Assembly (NCBI GenBank): GCA_031260085.1
Contig: JAIRKP010000046.1
Coordinates: forward strand, 1 to 6,403
Direction: 5' to 3'
DNA length: 6,403 bases
From: Holosporales bacterium
Lineage (GTDB): Bacteria; Pseudomonadota; Alphaproteobacteria; RUG11792
Position numbers and translations under genes: made by a program
Notes under the pieces: model-generated
Databases searched by the model: none
Seen by the model: only the letters and a program-made list of their open reading frames with translations
Told to the model about the DNA's origin: nothing
Shown: piece by piece, positions 5,449 to 6,403 of the stretch
How the letters are laid out: the number at the start of each line of letters is the position of its first letter
Position numbering within the stretch: position 1 is the stretch's first letter

Positions 5449-5805
5449 TTGTCATGCATTCCATACATATCTTGGCAGAGAAAATTTACAAGTGATTATC
5501 TAGATATCGTATATTCTGGAAGGCAAGAAAAATACCTTTGGACTGGTAAAGAACCAAAAGAATATGAGGATGACGAAGAAATGTATAATATCACAGGATA
5601 TTATTGGGATTCATGCAAATGTTTTGACCCTATATCATGTAATATGTTCGATATATGTAAACAGTCTTCTCGGCCAGAATCTATTGTTCAGCGAGTGTTC
5701 CATAAAAGATGGATACATAGATATCAATATACGCACACTCCATCATATCAAATAGATCAATTTCTGATTGATGTGTCTAATTATATTATTGACACAGAAG
5801 AGTAA
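5449..5805 (+). CDS. 3' fragment of the broken metalloprotease gene (118 aa open frame)
   Basis: This frame is open to the stop at 5803-5805, but its first ATG (5449) lies inside the zinc motif read in another frame and has no Shine-Dalgarno, so independent translation is doubtful. Native sequence probably begins near TSDYLDIVYSG (about 5488). It holds EYEDDEEMYNITG (glutamate codons at 5575-5580), a candidate third zinc ligand region, then a Cys-containing stretch CKCFDPISCNMFDIC, then a basic and aromatic region (HKRWIHRYQYTH) and an acidic C-terminus. The four closely spaced Cys might bind metal or form disulfides; this is inference. Confidence 0.5.
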   Translation: MSCIPYISWQRKFTSDYLDIVYSGRQEKYLWTGKEPKEYEDDEEMYNITGYYWDSCKCFDPISCNMFDICKQSSRPESIVQRVFHKRWIHRYQYTHTPSYQIDQFLIDVSNYIIDTEE

Positions 5806-5812
5806 GTACGTC

Positions 5813-5825
5813 AGGCTGAAATAGT
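5813..5825 (+). repeat. 13-nt direct repeat, copy 1, upstream of the small exported-protein gene
   Basis: AGGCTGAAATAGT here matches AGACTGAAATAGT at 6373-6385 with one difference, and the following 18 or so bases can be aligned with gaps. This copy ends 29 nt before the ATG at 5855. It may be a regulatory site or the edge of a duplicated gene unit. Confidence 0.45.
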
Positions 5826-5854
5826 AAAAGCAATTATTCCTGGGGAGAATTTCA

Positions 5855-6304
5855 ATGAGGAAAATTATCGCAACAGCTATTTCAGTCTTTTTATTGATAG
5901 GAAACGCTATGAGTAGTAGTGAAAATTATATACCAAAAGAATTTTGGACGGATGAAGCTGCAGTAAAGGAAATACTTAATCAAGTCGTTCCGACGGCTTT
6001 AGAGGAACTCAAAGGCATACGTTATGAGTGCGCAGAGAGCAGATATTATGCATTATCTGAGAAAATAGTTGAATTGACTTATCCTCATATGCAAAAATAT
6101 ATGCTAAACAATAATTTAACTATACCTACTTTAAAAGAAGTAGCAGATTCTATAGGAATAGATGTCTGTCCTGGATTTCACGAACTTTCAGATGACGAGA
6201 GAACGCAGTTCTTAGATGCAATGCGCCACCCAGATGTTTTATATGAAAATTCTTGTGTTTTTCTTGATTTTGTTGGAAAGATTATCGAAGACGAGCTGTA
6301 TTGA
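5855..6304 (+). CDS. Small exported protein of unknown function
   Basis: I do not recognise this 149-residue protein. It begins with a clear signal peptide: basic MRK, a hydrophobic core (IIATAISVFLLIG) and a likely cut after GNA (residue 18), leaving about 131 secreted or periplasmic residues. The mature part is acidic and probably mostly helical, with three Cys (59, 105, 134), so at most one internal disulfide with one free thiol. No catalytic motif is visible. The start is supported by a purine-rich GGGGAGA (5842-5848) 6 nt before the ATG, and codon use looks like real AT-rich coding sequence. It lies 49 nt after the broken metalloprotease gene on the same strand, so the two may have been expressed together or belong to one accessory locus. 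Confidence 0.75.
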   Translation: MRKIIATAISVFLLIGNAMSSSENYIPKEFWTDEAAVKEILNQVVPTALEELKGIRYECAESRYYALSEKIVELTYPHMQKYMLNNNLTIPTLKEVADSIGIDVCPGFHELSDDERTQFLDAMRHPDVLYENSCVFLDFVGKIIEDELY

Positions 6305-6372
6305 TGCTTTGGGAGATCAGTTTTTGATAAATTTAGATGAGTATGTTAACTAAAAATTAACAATTATACATT

Positions 6373-6385
6373 AGACTGAAATAGT
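6373..6385 (+). repeat. 13-nt direct repeat, copy 2, at the window edge
   Basis: AGACTGAAATAGT differs by one base from copy 1 (5813-5825). By analogy with copy 1, a gene start would be expected about 30 nt further on, just outside the window. Confidence 0.45.
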
Positions 6386-6403
6386 GAATAGATATTGTTC
6401 TTG

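Larger units (their letters stand above)
4940..5805 (+). pseudogene. Frameshifted HExxH zinc metalloprotease gene, possibly effector-like (M91/NleD type)
   Basis: Two open fragments here, 4940-5386 and 5449-5805, are best read as one broken gene. In the gap, a continuous frame encodes GIFHELCHAFHTYLGR (5432-5479), a clear HExxH zinc-protease signature with H5441, E5444 and H5453 codons as ligands and catalytic Glu. The joined order is: hydrophobic N-terminus, a charged helical stretch, NTVHIAPKY, then NIFCGINRDGALVEKRLTML (frame of the 3' part), HELCHAFH (frame of the 5' part), then EYEDDEEMYNITG, whose glutamates could supply the third zinc ligand. At least three frame changes are needed, near 5345-5385, 5405-5440 and 5480-5500. 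The whole would be about 285 residues. The HEL-CHA core with a later EE-x-x-x-I-T-G recalls the M91 family of secreted effectors (NleD-like), but I could not test this. The start is well supported by AAGGAG (4927-4932) 7 nt before ATG. Assembly indels are a serious alternative to true decay. Confidence 0.7.

Noticed and set aside
5345..5505. Programmed ribosomal frameshifting as explanation of the split protease gene
   Set aside because: At least three shifts in both directions within about 150 nt would be needed and no slippery heptamer with a following structure was evident; decay or indel errors are simpler.

Overview
This window looks like an AT-rich alphaproteobacterium with a host-associated or intracellular lifestyle (Holosporales/Rickettsiales-like, though the lineage cannot be fixed from sequence alone). 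The clues are the alphaproteobacterial style of the PlsC-type acyltransferase (an NHQSVWET motif and a C-terminal SGQCWPKRSF stretch), a LeuRS with a zinc-ribbon insertion, low GC, and a decayed effector-like HExxH metalloprotease gene.

Layout. Positions 1-164 hold the last 53 codons of a sodium:dicarboxylate/amino-acid symporter (SDF family) on the + strand. Positions 165-761 are a convergent intergenic region with no credible gene, packed with perfect or near-perfect palindromes: stems of 12, 19, 13 and 13 bp, a 87-nt cloverleaf whose four helices meet with no unpaired base, a GC-rich hairpin, and a branched hairpin ending one base from the next gene's stop codon. Two of these elements share the same outer arms around different interiors, as expected of a palindromic repeat family.

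Positions 762-4764 on the - strand are a compact core operon in transcription order leuS, rsmI, plsC-like. Each junction is a 4-nt ATGA overlap, so the genes are probably translationally coupled. They supply leucyl-tRNA, a 16S rRNA ribose methylation, and phospholipid acylation.

Positions 4765-4939 are a divergent promoter region. Positions 4940-6304 on the + strand are accessory. First comes a frameshifted gene with an N-terminal hydrophobic segment and a HELCHAFH zinc-protease motif, visible only when the reading frames are joined; a relationship to the M91/NleD-like effector peptidases is suggested but not proven. Next is a small exported protein of unknown function. A 13-nt motif 42 nt upstream of that small gene recurs at 6373-6385 near the window edge, hinting at another gene of the same kind just beyond it.

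The two most unusual signals are the hairpin array, especially its cloverleaf, and the broken metalloprotease gene.
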